A program made the position numbers and the translations under genes. The notes beneath the pieces are model-generated. The model was not told the DNA's origin, did no database searches, and saw only the letters and a program-made list of their open reading frames with translations. 64,000 nt of DNA from JAKAVN01 sp963796565 (lineage in GTDB: Bacteria; Desulfobacterota; Binatia; Binatales; Binataceae): assembly GCA_963796565.1 (NCBI GenBank), contig CAWCMA010000001.1:248001-312000 (forward strand), read 5' to 3'. This document shows, piece after piece, positions 39,067 to 48,345 of the stretch (its first letter is position 1; each line of letters starts with the position of its first letter).

Positions 39067-41406
39067 TTACGGGCTTGCGGGAGCCGGCGCGGGAGCGCTG
39101 CCATCGGGGGCCGCGGCGACCGGCACGGGCGCACGGTAATCGCATTCCTTATTGGGGCATTGCCAGCGCGCGCCCTCACGCTTGGTTACCTTCTCGACCA
39201 GGTAGGCCGAGCCGCATTGCGGGCAGGGTTGCGCCACGACCTTGTCCCAGCTCGCGAATTTGCACTTGGGATAGCGCGAGCATCCGAAGAACAACTTGCC
39301 GCGGCGGCTGCGCCGTTCCAGCACGTCGCCCTCCTTGCAATCGGGACAGTTGACGCCGGTGCTGACCGGGTCCGACTTCAGCCGCTTGATGCCGTCGCAG
39401 TCTGGATAGCCCGAGCATCCGAGGAACTCGCCGAAGCGCGAGCGCCGCCGCACCATCGGCTTGCCGCATTTCTCGCACACCTCGTCGGTCGGCTCGGTCG
39501 AGAGCGCCTGGCGCTCCTGCGGCACGATATTGCCCTGGTCGTCGCGGGTGAACTCCTTGGTGCTGGTGCACTTGGGATAGTTGGAGCAGGCGAGGAACTC
39601 GCCGTTGCGCCCCCACTTGATCACCATTTCGCCGTCGTCGAGTTCGCACTTGAGCCCGGTCGGCAGGCCCTTGCGCTTGACGGTCGGCATCTTTTTCTTG
39701 GCCTCGCCCAGCGACTTCTTGAACGGCCCGTAAAAGCGGCGCAGTGTCTTAACCCAGTTTTCCTTGCCGTTCTCGACCTCGTCGAGTTCCAGCTCGAGTT
39801 GCGCGGTGAAGCTCACCTCCAGGATGTCGGGGAAGGCCTTTATCAGAAGCTCGGCGACTACCCGGCCGAGTGACGTCGGACGCAATCGCTTGCTCGGGTC
39901 TTCCTCGACGTACTCGCGGTTCAGGATCGAGGTCATGATCGCCGCGTAGGTCGACGGGCGGCCGATGCCTTTGTCCTCGAGTTCCTTGATGAGCGTCGCC
40001 TGGCTGAAGCGCGGCGGCGGCTGCGTGAAGTGCTGCTCGGGCTCGAAGCCCAACAGCTTGAGCGCCTCGCCCTCGTTCATCGCGGGCAGGGTCGCCGCCT
40101 CGTCATCGTCGGAGGCGACCTCATCCTGGCCCTCGGTGTACACGCGCATGAAGCCGTCGAACTTGACCACCTGGCCGGTGGCGCGGAAAACCGCCTCTGC
40201 GGCCTCGATATCGACGGTGGTACGGTCGTAGACCGCCGGGTTCATCTGGCTGGAAACGAAGCGGTTGAAGATAAGGGTGTAGAGCGCCAGTTCGTCCTTC
40301 CCCAAATACCGCGCCATCGATTCGGGATCGCGCTCGACCGCGGTCGGACGAATCGCCTCATGGGCGTCCTGAGCGGATTTGGAGGAGCGATAGAAATTCG
40401 GCCGTTCGGGGATATAGTTGGCGCCGTAACGATTGACGATGTACTCACGCACGGAGGTCAGCGCCTGGTCGGAGACGCGTGGCGAGTCAGTGCGCATATA
40501 AGTGATGAGGCCGACCGCGCCCTGGTCGCCCAGCTCGACGCCTTCGTAGAGACGCTGCGCGATCTTCATCGTGCGCGAGGGCGAGAAATAGAGCTTGCGC
40601 GAGGCCTCTTGCTGCAGGCGCGAGGTGATGAACGGCGGCGTCGGCGTGCGCCGCACCTCCTTGCGCTCGACCTTGCGCACGACAAACGGTTTGTGCTCGC
40701 AGGCGGCGATGATCTCTCTCGCCTCGGCCTCGGGCAGCTTGTAGGCCTTGTTGTCGATACGCTGGTCGCGATGGCTGTAAAGGTGGGCCTTGAACGGAGG
40801 CGGGTTGCCGGCCTCCAGGCGCGCGTCGAGGGTCCAGTACTCCTCCGCGCGGAACGCCTCACGCGCTTTCTCGCGCTCGACGATTACCCTGAGCGCCACC
40901 GACTGCACCCGCCCGGCGCTGATTCCGCGCTTGACCTTGTCCCACAGGAGCGGGCTTATCTGATAGCCAACCAGCCGATCGAGCACGCGGCGCGCCTGCT
41001 GGGCGTCGAACAGGTCGTGATTGAGCTCCTCCGGATGCGCCACCGCCTCGCGCACCGCGCCCTGCGTTATCTCATGGAGCAATACTCGACGGATGCTGCC
41101 CTTGATCTTCCCGAGCTGCTCGGCGATGTGCCACGCGATGGCTTCCCCTTCCCGGTCGGGGTCGGTCGCGAGATACACGTTGTCTGCCTTCTTGGCCTGC
41201 GCCTGGATTTCCTTGAGCACCTTCGCCTTGCCGGCGATGACGTGGTACTCGGGCTTGAAGTCGTCGTCGACGGCGACCCCGAGCGTGCTCTTGGGCAGAT
41301 CCATCACATGGCCGACCGACGGGATCACCTGGAAGTCGGGGCCTAAATAGCGCTTGACGGTTTTCGCCTTGGCTGGCGATTCAACTATTACGAGGTTTTT
41401 TGCCAC
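39067..41406 (-). CDS. topA: DNA topoisomerase I
   Basis: 779 residues. The TOPRIM domain starts 'MAKNLVIVESPAKAKTVKRYLG' (here split: 'LVIVESPAKAKTV') with 'ATDPDREGEAIAWH' for metal binding. The catalytic Tyr lies in 'VGLITYMRTDSPRVSD'. Four C-terminal zinc ribbons follow from about residue 590: 'CSNYPKC', 'CEKCG...CSGYPDC', 'CPDC...CSRYPKC', 'CPQCG...CPNKEC'. It relaxes negative supercoils. dprA lies 58 bases upstream on the same strand, the common dprA-topA-trmFO order. Confidence 0.96.
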   Translation of the reverse strand: MAKNLVIVESPAKAKTVKRYLGPDFQVIPSVGHVMDLPKSTLGVAVDDDFKPEYHVIAGKAKVLKEIQAQAKKADNVYLATDPDREGEAIAWHIAEQLGKIKGSIRRVLLHEITQGAVREAVAHPEELNHDLFDAQQARRVLDRLVGYQISPLLWDKVKRGISAGRVQSVALRVIVEREKAREAFRAEEYWTLDARLEAGNPPPFKAHLYSHRDQRIDNKAYKLPEAEAREIIAACEHKPFVVRKVERKEVRRTPTPPFITSRLQQEASRKLYFSPSRTMKIAQRLYEGVELGDQGAVGLITYMRTDSPRVSDQALTSVREYIVNRYGANYIPERPNFYRSSKSAQDAHEAIRPTAVERDPESMARYLGKDELALYTLIFNRFVSSQMNPAVYDRTTVDIEAAEAVFRATGQVVKFDGFMRVYTEGQDEVASDDDEAATLPAMNEGEALKLLGFEPEQHFTQPPPRFSQATLIKELEDKGIGRPSTYAAIMTSILNREYVEEDPSKRLRPTSLGRVVAELLIKAFPDILEVSFTAQLELELDEVENGKENWVKTLRRFYGPFKKSLGEAKKKMPTVKRKGLPTGLKCELDDGEMVIKWGRNGEFLACSNYPKCTSTKEFTRDDQGNIVPQERQALSTEPTDEVCEKCGKPMVRRRSRFGEFLGCSGYPDCDGIKRLKSDPVSTGVNCPDCKEGDVLERRSRRGKLFFGCSRYPKCKFASWDKVVAQPCPQCGSAYLVEKVTKREGARWQCPNKECDYRAPVPVAAAPDGSAPAPAPASP

Positions 41407-41464
41407 CCTTCCTCATGCCTCCGGAAATAGCCCCAGAGCCGCCCGGTCAGCTAATGGGCCGGGC

Positions 41465-42727
41465 CTAGGGTAGTGTGAACAGCTTGCCCGGATGCTGCAC
41501 GACCAGCCCCCGCAACTCAAGCTCCAACAATAAGTTAAGCACAGTTTGCGGAGGAAGCTGGCATGTTTCAATCAACGCGTCGACGTGGAGCTTTTGAACA
41601 TCTGTTAAGCAATCTAGGATTGTTTGAGCTTGCTTAACCGTTTCTTCGGCTAAACCTGCCGACCGGTCCGTTGCGACACCCGCCCGCGAATGGCTGGCGA
41701 GATCTATCGCGCCAGTGGCGTCGGCTACGCTCAGCACCGCTGCCGCTGTTGGGGCTTTCACCGTCGCTGCGGCCACAGGCGTCGATTGGATTGCCGCGGG
41801 CCTCTCGCGTTCTGCCGGTGTTGACGCCTTACCGGCCAGATGGGCGGCCATCTGGGGCGCGAGGTCTTCGATCACGTCCTCGACGCATTCCACCAGCACT
41901 GCGCCTTCCCGGAGCAGGCGATTGCTGCCGCGGGTCTTGCCGCTCAGCGGGCTGCCTGGGACGGCGAAGACCTGGCGATCCTGCTCGAGCGCCATCCGCG
42001 CGGTTATCAGCGAGCCGCTTTTCTCCGCCGCCTCCACGATCACCACGCCGAGCGAAAGGCCCGACAGGATACGGTTGCGGCTGGGGAAGTTCTCGGGCAG
42101 CGGTGCGGTGCCCAACGGGAGTTCGCTCAGGATGGCGCCGCGGCGTTCGACAATCGTGTCGGCCAGCCCCCGATGCTCGGGCGGGTAGGCGACGTCGATA
42201 CCGCATCCCAGCACCGCGATGGTCCGGCCGCCGGCCTCGAGCGCGCCGCGATGGGCCGCGCCGTCGATTCCGCGGGCAAGGCCGCTGACCACGACGAAGC
42301 CGCGTGCGGCAAGTTCAAAGCCCAGCCGCTGAGCCATCCGCAGCCCCGCTTCGCTGGCCGCGCGTGCCCCAACCACCGCCACGCAGGTGGTGTCGTTGGC
42401 TTCGAGCAGGCCGCGCGCGATGAGATAAGGAGGAGGATCGGCGATCTGCTTCAAGTTGGACGGATAGTCGGCGTCGGTCCATCGCACCAGGCGCGCACCG
42501 AGCCGTGGCAGTTCGCACAACTCCTTCTCCAGCGGCGCAAAGTCGTTGAAACCGGCGATCGCGCGAGCGACGTTACGCCCGACCCCGGCCGTGGTGATCT
42601 CTTCTTCGCTGGCCTTGAAAATCCGCTCGGCGGAACCGAACCGCTCGAGCAGCAGGCGACAGGTGCGCGGTCCGGCGCCGTGGACACGTCGCAGCGCGAG
42701 CCAATAAGCGTCGGAAGTCGCGGACAT
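41465..42727 (-). CDS. dprA: DNA processing protein DprA
   Basis: 420 residues. The N-terminal helix-hairpin-helix region is followed by the Rossmann-like core 'CVAVVGARAASEAGLRMA', 'VVSGLARGIDGAAHRGAL', 'IAVLGCGIDVAYPPEH', 'FPSRNRILSGLS' and 'KSGSLITARMALEQDR', which are the DprA signatures. The C-terminal 60 residues form the DprA winged helix ('LPPQTVLNLLLELELRGLV'). DprA loads RecA on incoming single strands during transformation. Start ATG at 42727. Confidence 0.94.
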   Translation of the reverse strand: MSATSDAYWLALRRVHGAGPRTCRLLLERFGSAERIFKASEEEITTAGVGRNVARAIAGFNDFAPLEKELCELPRLGARLVRWTDADYPSNLKQIADPPPYLIARGLLEANDTTCVAVVGARAASEAGLRMAQRLGFELAARGFVVVSGLARGIDGAAHRGALEAGGRTIAVLGCGIDVAYPPEHRGLADTIVERRGAILSELPLGTAPLPENFPSRNRILSGLSLGVVIVEAAEKSGSLITARMALEQDRQVFAVPGSPLSGKTRGSNRLLREGAVLVECVEDVIEDLAPQMAAHLAGKASTPAERERPAAIQSTPVAAATVKAPTAAAVLSVADATGAIDLASHSRAGVATDRSAGLAEETVKQAQTILDCLTDVQKLHVDALIETCQLPPQTVLNLLLELELRGLVVQHPGKLFTLP

Positions 42728-43014
42728 AACGCCCCGCGCGGCCGGACGTGTTTGAGGAAGACGGGAAGTCTACGAAACGCGCAGGCCGCGATGAGGGTAC
42801 TTGTATATCAAGTCGCAAATTCGGGCCAATCGGATACGGCGGGCGTCGCGCGCCTCAGCTTGACCGGACCCGCTCAATGAAATAGTTAACAACTAACCGC
42901 TTTGTTTGCCGCCCGCAGTGCTGTCCGTCTGTTAAAATGCTATGAATCGTTTCGCTTTCGCGACGGACGCGCAGGCGGAGAAGCAAAGGGCGTGGGCGGA
43001 GGAGCAAAAAAATA

Positions 43015-43593
43015 ATGGAAACAAGCCAGGTGACCGAAACCGGCCGGATGTCGGCCGTCGATAAGCAGATTCTGATTTTCAGCGTCTATCGGGACGCCGA
43101 ATTGCGCGGAGCGCGCCTGCTGATCAACTTAATCGGCCATATGAAGGACGGCGATTCGCAGCTCAAGATGGCCAAGCACCTGGCCGACGAGACCCGTCAC
43201 GCGTGGCTTTGGACCCGGCGTATCGCCGACCTTGGCGGCACGCCCCTGATGCTGGCGGACGGCTATCAGCGCCGTCTTGGCCTGCGTCTTGGCGTACCCA
43301 AGACCGTGATCGAACTGCTCGCGCTGACCGTGGTCGTCGAGGAGCGCGCGCAGAGCCGCTACATGGCGCACGCCGCGCTGCCCAACGTCGACGACGAGAC
43401 TCACGAAGTGCTCAAGGCCGTCACCGAGGACGAAACCTGGCACCTCTCGTGGATCGAGAAGAAGATGCGCGAGATCGCCAAAGAGGAAGGCTCCGAGGCC
43501 AAAGCCGACGAAGCGCTCGCCCGCTACCGCTCGATCGAGCGCGAGGTCTACGCGACGCTCGCCGCCGACGAAGTCGAGTTGATGCGCACCTGA
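43015..43593 (+). CDS. Ferritin-like diiron protein
   Basis: 192 residues. The four-helix ferritin-like pattern has carboxylate and His ligands in 'VYRDAELRGARLL', 'ADETRHAWLW', 'VVEERAQSRY' and 'TEDETWHLSW': two E-x-x-H pairs, each set in a helix pair. The family includes putative oxygenases related to MiaE, and rubrerythrin-like proteins. The exact role is unknown. A possible promoter with TTAAAAT as -10 element lies near 42933. The 287-base gap before it (42728-43014) holds no gene. Confidence 0.75.
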   Translation: METSQVTETGRMSAVDKQILIFSVYRDAELRGARLLINLIGHMKDGDSQLKMAKHLADETRHAWLWTRRIADLGGTPLMLADGYQRRLGLRLGVPKTVIELLALTVVVEERAQSRYMAHAALPNVDDETHEVLKAVTEDETWHLSWIEKKMREIAKEEGSEAKADEALARYRSIEREVYATLAADEVELMRT

Positions 43594-43660
43594 GCCGGCG
43601 CATCACGCTCCGCACCCCGTCATTCCCGATTTTCGTTGAAATCCTGGCGAACCACGCCGC

Positions 43661-44527
43661 TCAAGCGCCGCGCGCGGCGAGGGCGGCGTTGAGTTCCGCC
43701 CTCATCGCCTCGGCCGCTTCGGCCGCCGCTTGTTCAGGCGCGGAGCCGGACCGCTTCAGATAGGCGTACATCAGGCTCCGGCTCGCGTTGACCACCACGC
43801 CGGTACCGTCGGCGCGCGCCGCTCGCACCGCGTCGGCCGCGCCCGCGCCCTGCGCGCCGTAGCCGGGCACCAGGACCGTCGCATGCGGCATCAACTCGCG
43901 CGCGCGAGCGGCATGCTGCGGATAAGTCGCACCGACCACCGCGCCCACCGGGCTTAGCCCGCTCGGACCGACGAAGTCGCTGCCCCATCCTTCGACTCTT
44001 CGCGCCACCCATTCCCATACCGGCGCGCCGTCGGCCGCTCGATCCTGGAACTCGCCCGAGGACGGATTGGAAGTCTTGACCAGCACGAACAGGCCGCGTC
44101 CGTCGCGCACTCGCGTTACAAATGGCGCGATCGCGTCGCTACCCAGGTAAGGATTCACCGTTACGGCGTCGCAGCCGAAATCGCCTTCACCGAGGAAGGC
44201 CTCGGCATATGCGGCCGAGGTCGATCCAATATCGCCGCGCTTGGCATCGGCGATCGTCAGCAGTCCCAGCCGGCGGGCGAGCGCGATAACCTCGGTCAGC
44301 GCGCGCATCCCGTCCATCCCGCGCGCTTCGAAGAATGCGAGCTGCGGTTTGATGGCGCAGACCGAGTCGGCGCAGGCTTCGACGATCGCGCGGCAGAAAC
44401 GGGAGAGCGTATAGCCCTTGGGCAGGCCGGGCCTTCCGGCCGCGTCGAGTTGCGGGTCGACGCCGAGCATCGCGATGCTCCGCTTGCGGCGTTGGACTTC
44501 GAGGAGTCGCTCGGAGAAGTAATCCAT
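43661..44527 (-). CDS. pyrF: Orotidine 5'-phosphate decarboxylase, type 2 subfamily
   Basis: 288 residues. The catalytic signature 'TIADAKRGDIGSTSAAYAEA' contains the D-x-K-x-x-D set. 'MLGVDPQLD' opens the barrel and 'NPYLGSDAIAPF', 'LVPGYGAQGAG' and 'VNASRSLMYAY' complete the type 2 (about 270-residue) pattern. It makes UMP from OMP. Monocistronic by position. Confidence 0.94.
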   Translation of the reverse strand: MDYFSERLLEVQRRKRSIAMLGVDPQLDAAGRPGLPKGYTLSRFCRAIVEACADSVCAIKPQLAFFEARGMDGMRALTEVIALARRLGLLTIADAKRGDIGSTSAAYAEAFLGEGDFGCDAVTVNPYLGSDAIAPFVTRVRDGRGLFVLVKTSNPSSGEFQDRAADGAPVWEWVARRVEGWGSDFVGPSGLSPVGAVVGATYPQHAARARELMPHATVLVPGYGAQGAGAADAVRAARADGTGVVVNASRSLMYAYLKRSGSAPEQAAAEAAEAMRAELNAALAARGA

Positions 44528-44823
44528 CGCGACCCTATCATTTCACAAGCGATTTGCCCGTCACAACGTTTTTCTAATCTCTCCTTGACCTGGGAGAGGT
44601 CGTTGCGAGCGTCGCGAGAGTGGCGGGAGAGGTTAGTCTTAATTCGCTTCTGCCGCAGCCGCTTCGAGCGGATCGCGCTAAAGCGATCACCGGACCTCCT
44701 CCCAGCCCTCTCTTTGTCCAAGGAGAGCGACAGCAGGGAGCCACGCCGGGTTTTGGCATAGATCCCGATCACTTGGAGAGCGACCCAGTTTCGCGATAGC
44801 GTGCGGCCACGACAGGAGTGCGC

Positions 44824-45693
44824 ATGGAACTCGGAAAATTCGGCGTCTTTTCCTACCTCGACACGCTCGGCGCCGGCGAAGTCGCCGGCTTTGCCCGCAA
44901 GCTGGAACATCTGGGCTACAGCGCGTTGTGGTTTCCGGAAACCTTCGGGCGCGACCCTTTCGTGTGCGCGGCGCACGTTCTCGGCAACACCGAGCGGCTA
45001 ATCGCGGGAGCGGCGGTGGCGGTTGTTTGGAAACGCGAGGCGGCGGCGATGGCGGGGGCGGCGCGCACGCTGGGCGAGATGTTCCCCGAGCGGTTTATCC
45101 TCGGGATGGGTGTGAGCGGCGGCCCGTTCATGAAGCGCCACGGCCTTAACTACCAAAAGCCGCTCAGCTACATGCGCGAGTACCTCACTCGGATGCGCGA
45201 GGCGCCGTATTACGGTCCTCGCCCCGCTGCCGAGCCGCCGATTATCCTCGCGGCGCTCAGGCCCAGGATGCTCGAGTTGGCGATGGGCGAGACGATGGGC
45301 ACGATAACGGCGCTGATGCCGCCCGAGGCAATCGCCACCATGCGCGCGACGGTAGGCCCCGGCAAATGGATCTGCGCGCAGCAGGTGGTAATGCTCGAGA
45401 CCGACGCGGCGCGGGCGCGCGCCGCCGGGCGCAAGTTCCTGCACTTCTACCTGGGCTCGCCGACCTACCATACGCATCTGCGCGCGATCGGCTTTACCGA
45501 CGCCGACCTGGCCGGCGATGGCAGTGATCGGCTGGTCGACGCGCTGGTGGCCTGGGGCGACGAGCGGCGCCTGCGGCTATGCCTCGACGCTCATCTTAAA
45601 GCCGGGGCGAACCATGTCGTTATCTCAGCGCTCAACTCCGCGGGCGGCCATCGCCCCGACGAACGCACTCTGGAGGCGATGGCGCCGCAATAG
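44824..45693 (+). CDS. LLM-class F420-dependent oxidoreductase (TIGR03620-like)
   Basis: 289 residues from the ATG at 44824, with CAGGAG 4 bases upstream. A luciferase-like barrel: 'GKFGVFSYLDTLGAGEVAGF', 'LGYSALWFPETFGRDPFV', 'FILGMGVSGGPFM', 'PIILAALRPRMLELAMG' and 'GANHVVISALN'. This pattern is the short family that is mostly F420-dependent. Substrate unknown. Its stop codon abuts the stop of the converging glycosylase gene without a gap. The preceding 44528-44823 holds only short CTCTCC/GGAGAG palindromes. Confidence 0.83.
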   Translation: MELGKFGVFSYLDTLGAGEVAGFARKLEHLGYSALWFPETFGRDPFVCAAHVLGNTERLIAGAAVAVVWKREAAAMAGAARTLGEMFPERFILGMGVSGGPFMKRHGLNYQKPLSYMREYLTRMREAPYYGPRPAAEPPIILAALRPRMLELAMGETMGTITALMPPEAIATMRATVGPGKWICAQQVVMLETDAARARAAGRKFLHFYLGSPTYHTHLRAIGFTDADLAGDGSDRLVDALVAWGDERRLRLCLDAHLKAGANHVVISALNSAGGHRPDERTLEAMAPQ

Positions 45694-46404
45694 TCAGTCC
45701 CGATTTTTCTTGGCCGGATTTTTTTTCGGCTGGGGTTTTTTGCGCGCCGGGCGGCGGCGCTCGGGCGAGGCGTCGCCGGGCAACACGACGTCGCCGCTGC
45801 GCCACAGATACCAGGACGCGGCCGACCGATAGGGGCGCCATCGCTCGGCCAGCGCGCGCAGCCGCTTCGCGTCGGGCATCTTGCGCATCCGGTACAGCCG
45901 CCGCGCGGCGTTGCGCACTCCCAGGTCGTCCACCGGCAAAACGTCGGGCCGCCCGAGATTGAACATCAGGAACATCTCCGCGGTCCATCGCCCCACCCCG
46001 TGCACGCGCGTCAGGTCGACGATGATCTCTTCGTCCTCCATCCTGTGGAAGCGATGGAAGTTGAGCGTGCCGTTGTCGACGTGCGCGGCGAGATCCTTGA
46101 GATAGAGGCTCTTCTGGCGCGAGAGCCCGACCCGGCGCAGGTCCTCGGGCGACGCGTCGAGCACCTGGCGTGGGCTGGGAAAGCGCCGGCCGGGAAAAAG
46201 CGCTACAAAACGATCATGGATGGTGCGGGCGGCCGCGCCGGCGAGCTGCTGAAAAATGATCGCGCGACTTAGCGACGCAAAGCGTTCGCGGCGCAGTGCG
46301 ATCTCGAGCGGCCCGACGGCGTCGATCACCCGCGCCAGCACCGGATCGGCGGCGCGCAGATGAGCCATCGCCTCGCGCTCGTAGGAAACACTCTTACTCG
46401 CCAT
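45694..46404 (-). CDS. AlkA-like DNA-3-methyladenine glycosylase (HhH-GPD)
   Basis: 236 residues from the ATG at 46404. 'LSRAIIFQQLAGAAARTIHDRF', then the helix-hairpin-helix 'LTRVHGVGRWTAEMFLMF' and the catalytic Asp in 'LPVDDLGVRNAARRLY', and 'WRPYRSAASWYLWR'. These are the AlkA-family elements for excising alkylated purines. The C-terminus is a strongly basic Lys/Arg/Pro tail of about 25 residues, likely for DNA contact. No Cys cluster for an iron-sulfur site. Confidence 0.9.
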   Translation of the reverse strand: MASKSVSYEREAMAHLRAADPVLARVIDAVGPLEIALRRERFASLSRAIIFQQLAGAAARTIHDRFVALFPGRRFPSPRQVLDASPEDLRRVGLSRQKSLYLKDLAAHVDNGTLNFHRFHRMEDEEIIVDLTRVHGVGRWTAEMFLMFNLGRPDVLPVDDLGVRNAARRLYRMRKMPDAKRLRALAERWRPYRSAASWYLWRSGDVVLPGDASPERRRPARKKPQPKKNPAKKNRD

Positions 46405-46474
46405 CGCGCGCAAATTATAGCCGATTCGGCGGACCACGCATCATTTTGCGCTGTCATTTGCGCGCGCCGTCATT

Positions 46475-46598
46475 CACCCATGGCCGCACGGCGGCACCCA
46501 TGGCCGCACGGCGGCACCCATGGCCGCACGGCGGCACCCATGGCCGCACGGCGGCACCCATGGCCCGCACGGCGGCACCCATGGCCCGCGCGGTGGCC
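46475..46598. repeat. Tandem array of a 20-bp unit
   Basis: CACCCATGGCCGCACGGCGG starts at 46475, 46495, 46515 and 46535 with identical sequence. The unit at 46555 has one extra C, and a sixth, degraded copy runs from 46576. Each unit contains CCATGG and a GCCG/CGGC symmetry. It lies in the 365-base gap between the glycosylase and the Rieske gene. There are no spacers, so it is not a CRISPR array. Confidence 0.9.
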
Positions 46599-46769
46599 GT
46601 GTTCCGTCGCTCCCGTGACGTTCCGAGACGTTCCGCGGACTTTCCGATCTCCGGAACCTTGCAAGTTGTCCTAGCTCGAAGATAATGGACCCGTGATCTG
46701 GCGTTTGGTTTCATAGCTAGCGCGTGGTTCCCTGATGCCGCGTCGCTGTCGATTCCGAGAGGCTCAACT

Positions 46770-47990
46770 ATGAAAACAGTGATGGCCAACAGGCGCTGGA
46801 TAAAAGAGAACCCCGACCTCGATACGGGGCCGGTACCCACTGAGACTTGCACGTCGCCGCAGCTTTTCGAGCTGGAACGCGAGCGCATCTTTCGAAAGTC
46901 CTGGCTCAACATGGGCCGGGAGGAAGACCTTCCGGAGCCGGGCAACTACGTGGTCAGGGACCTCGCGATCGCAAACACCTCTGTCCTGCTGGTGCGCGGC
47001 AAGGACCGCAAGGTACGGGCATTCCACAACATTTGCGTGCATCGCGGCAATCGCCTGGTCGACGACGAGAAGGGGCTTTGCAAGGGCCGATTCGTCTGCC
47101 GCTTTCACAGTTGGGCTTACGACACGGCTGGCCAACTCACGTGGGTGTCCGACGAGGCTAACTTTTACGACATCGACAAGAGCGCCCTGGGCCTGAAACC
47201 GATCGCCACAGACGTATGGGAAGGGTTTATTTTCATCAACCTGGACCCTCATCCGACCGAGACTCTCGCTCAGTACATGGCGGGGATGGTTCAGCAGATT
47301 CATGGATACCCTTTCGACCAGCAGCGGCTGATGTCCCGCTACCGCGTGGAGGAAAAGGCGAACTGGAAGGTAATGCTGGACGCGCAGAACGAGGTTTACC
47401 ATCTTCCATTCCTACATATTACCTATCCCGACTTTTGTCCGCTGAATGAGCAGAAGTTCAGCCGCGTTCAGAATTTCGCCCGCTTCGGGCGCCATACCGT
47501 CTACTCAGTCGAATTGAACCCCGATCACAAAATGACGCCGGTTGAAGCAATCGCCGCAAACGCTAATCCGCGCGGAGGACAGGTCCATCCGTCGATGATC
47601 GGATGGTTCGATTTCTACACCGTGTTTCCTAACTTCTGCATGCTGTTCCTGGCCGGAACGTACGTCACCTACAACATCTGGCCCATCGCGGTCGACCGCA
47701 GCGTGTGGGAGGTCAGCCTCTATCAGCCGGCTACCAGCAAGCCGAGCGAGCGGTTCGCGCAGGAGTACATCCGCTGCCGTTTTCGCGATCTCCTGCAGGA
47801 AGACGCAAGCAATCACGAGGCCATCCAGGCCAGTCTGAACTCGGGAGCGCTGACGCACTTCCAGCTACAGGACGAGGAAATTCAGATTAGGCATTTCCAC
47901 AAGGAAGTACGCCGGCACATCTTTGGCGAAGAGAATAGCGCGTCCGCCATTGCGAATAACCACGACACGGTCGAATTGAGATTAAAATGA
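46770..47990 (+). CDS. Rieske non-haem iron oxygenase, alpha subunit
   Basis: 406 residues, ATG with GAGAGG upstream. The Rieske cluster ligands are in 'NICVHRGNRLV' (C-x-H) and 'FVCRFHSWAYD' (C-x-x-H). The catalytic domain has 'NWKVMLDAQNEVYHLPFLH' with the mononuclear-iron His pair, plus the bridging acid position just before. Relatives dihydroxylate or demethylate aromatic and terpenoid compounds. No ferredoxin, reductase or beta subunit is adjacent. A 110-residue protein overlaps its stop (ATGA), and an SDR follows, which could oxidise its product. Confidence 0.88.
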   Translation: MKTVMANRRWIKENPDLDTGPVPTETCTSPQLFELERERIFRKSWLNMGREEDLPEPGNYVVRDLAIANTSVLLVRGKDRKVRAFHNICVHRGNRLVDDEKGLCKGRFVCRFHSWAYDTAGQLTWVSDEANFYDIDKSALGLKPIATDVWEGFIFINLDPHPTETLAQYMAGMVQQIHGYPFDQQRLMSRYRVEEKANWKVMLDAQNEVYHLPFLHITYPDFCPLNEQKFSRVQNFARFGRHTVYSVELNPDHKMTPVEAIAANANPRGGQVHPSMIGWFDFYTVFPNFCMLFLAGTYVTYNIWPIAVDRSVWEVSLYQPATSKPSERFAQEYIRCRFRDLLQEDASNHEAIQASLNSGALTHFQLQDEEIQIRHFHKEVRRHIFGEENSASAIANNHDTVELRLK

Positions 47991-48319
47991 ATACTCAATT
48001 GCCCGCCGGCTTTTCCGATCTCGAGCAATTTGCACAGTGGGTGCTGCCGACGAGCATCGAGCGGAACAGAAAACGCCGCACAAGCTCGATGGACGAGATT
48101 AACGCGTTTTACAACGCGATGCTGCCGAGGCTCGAAGAAATACTCACGTACCTGGACCAGTTGTCCCTGCAGGAAATGCCGCAGGACGCGCTACGGCTTA
48201 TGTTTCTCTCGCTGTCATTGGCCGAAGTCACCATCGCGGTGGAACTGTTCCACGAGCCAAAAGTCACCGGCGGCTGCGATCCGGAACGATTTATAGTGGT
48301 GCGCGAGCTTAATCCCTGA
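47987..48319 (+). CDS. Small helical protein coupled to the Rieske oxygenase
   Basis: 110 residues, starting on the ATGA that overlaps the Rieske stop. Mostly alpha-helical: 'DEINAFYNAMLPRLEEILTYL' (split motif) and 'ALRLMFLSLSLAEVTIAVELF', with 'EPKVTGGCDPERF' near the end. No cofactor motif and no signal peptide. The tight coupling suggests an accessory or stabilising partner of the oxygenase. No family recognised. Confidence 0.7.
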   Translation: MNTQLPAGFSDLEQFAQWVLPTSIERNRKRRTSSMDEINAFYNAMLPRLEEILTYLDQLSLQEMPQDALRLMFLSLSLAEVTIAVELFHEPKVTGGCDPERFIVVRELNP

Positions 48320-48345
48320 AGCCCGTCTATCGGGAGAAAAATGCC

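Noticed and set aside
40030..41346. 438-codon frame on the + strand opposite topA
   Set aside because: Antisense shadow of a well-conserved gene; high GC at third positions leaves long open frames on the other strand. The same applies to long frames opposite dprA, the SbmA-like ABC gene and oppB.
46475..46598. CRISPR array or a repetitive coding region (frames reading M-A-A-R-R-H-P-W-P)
   Set aside because: Units are contiguous without spacers, and all frames through the array are repeats of one short peptide with no domain or ribosome site.
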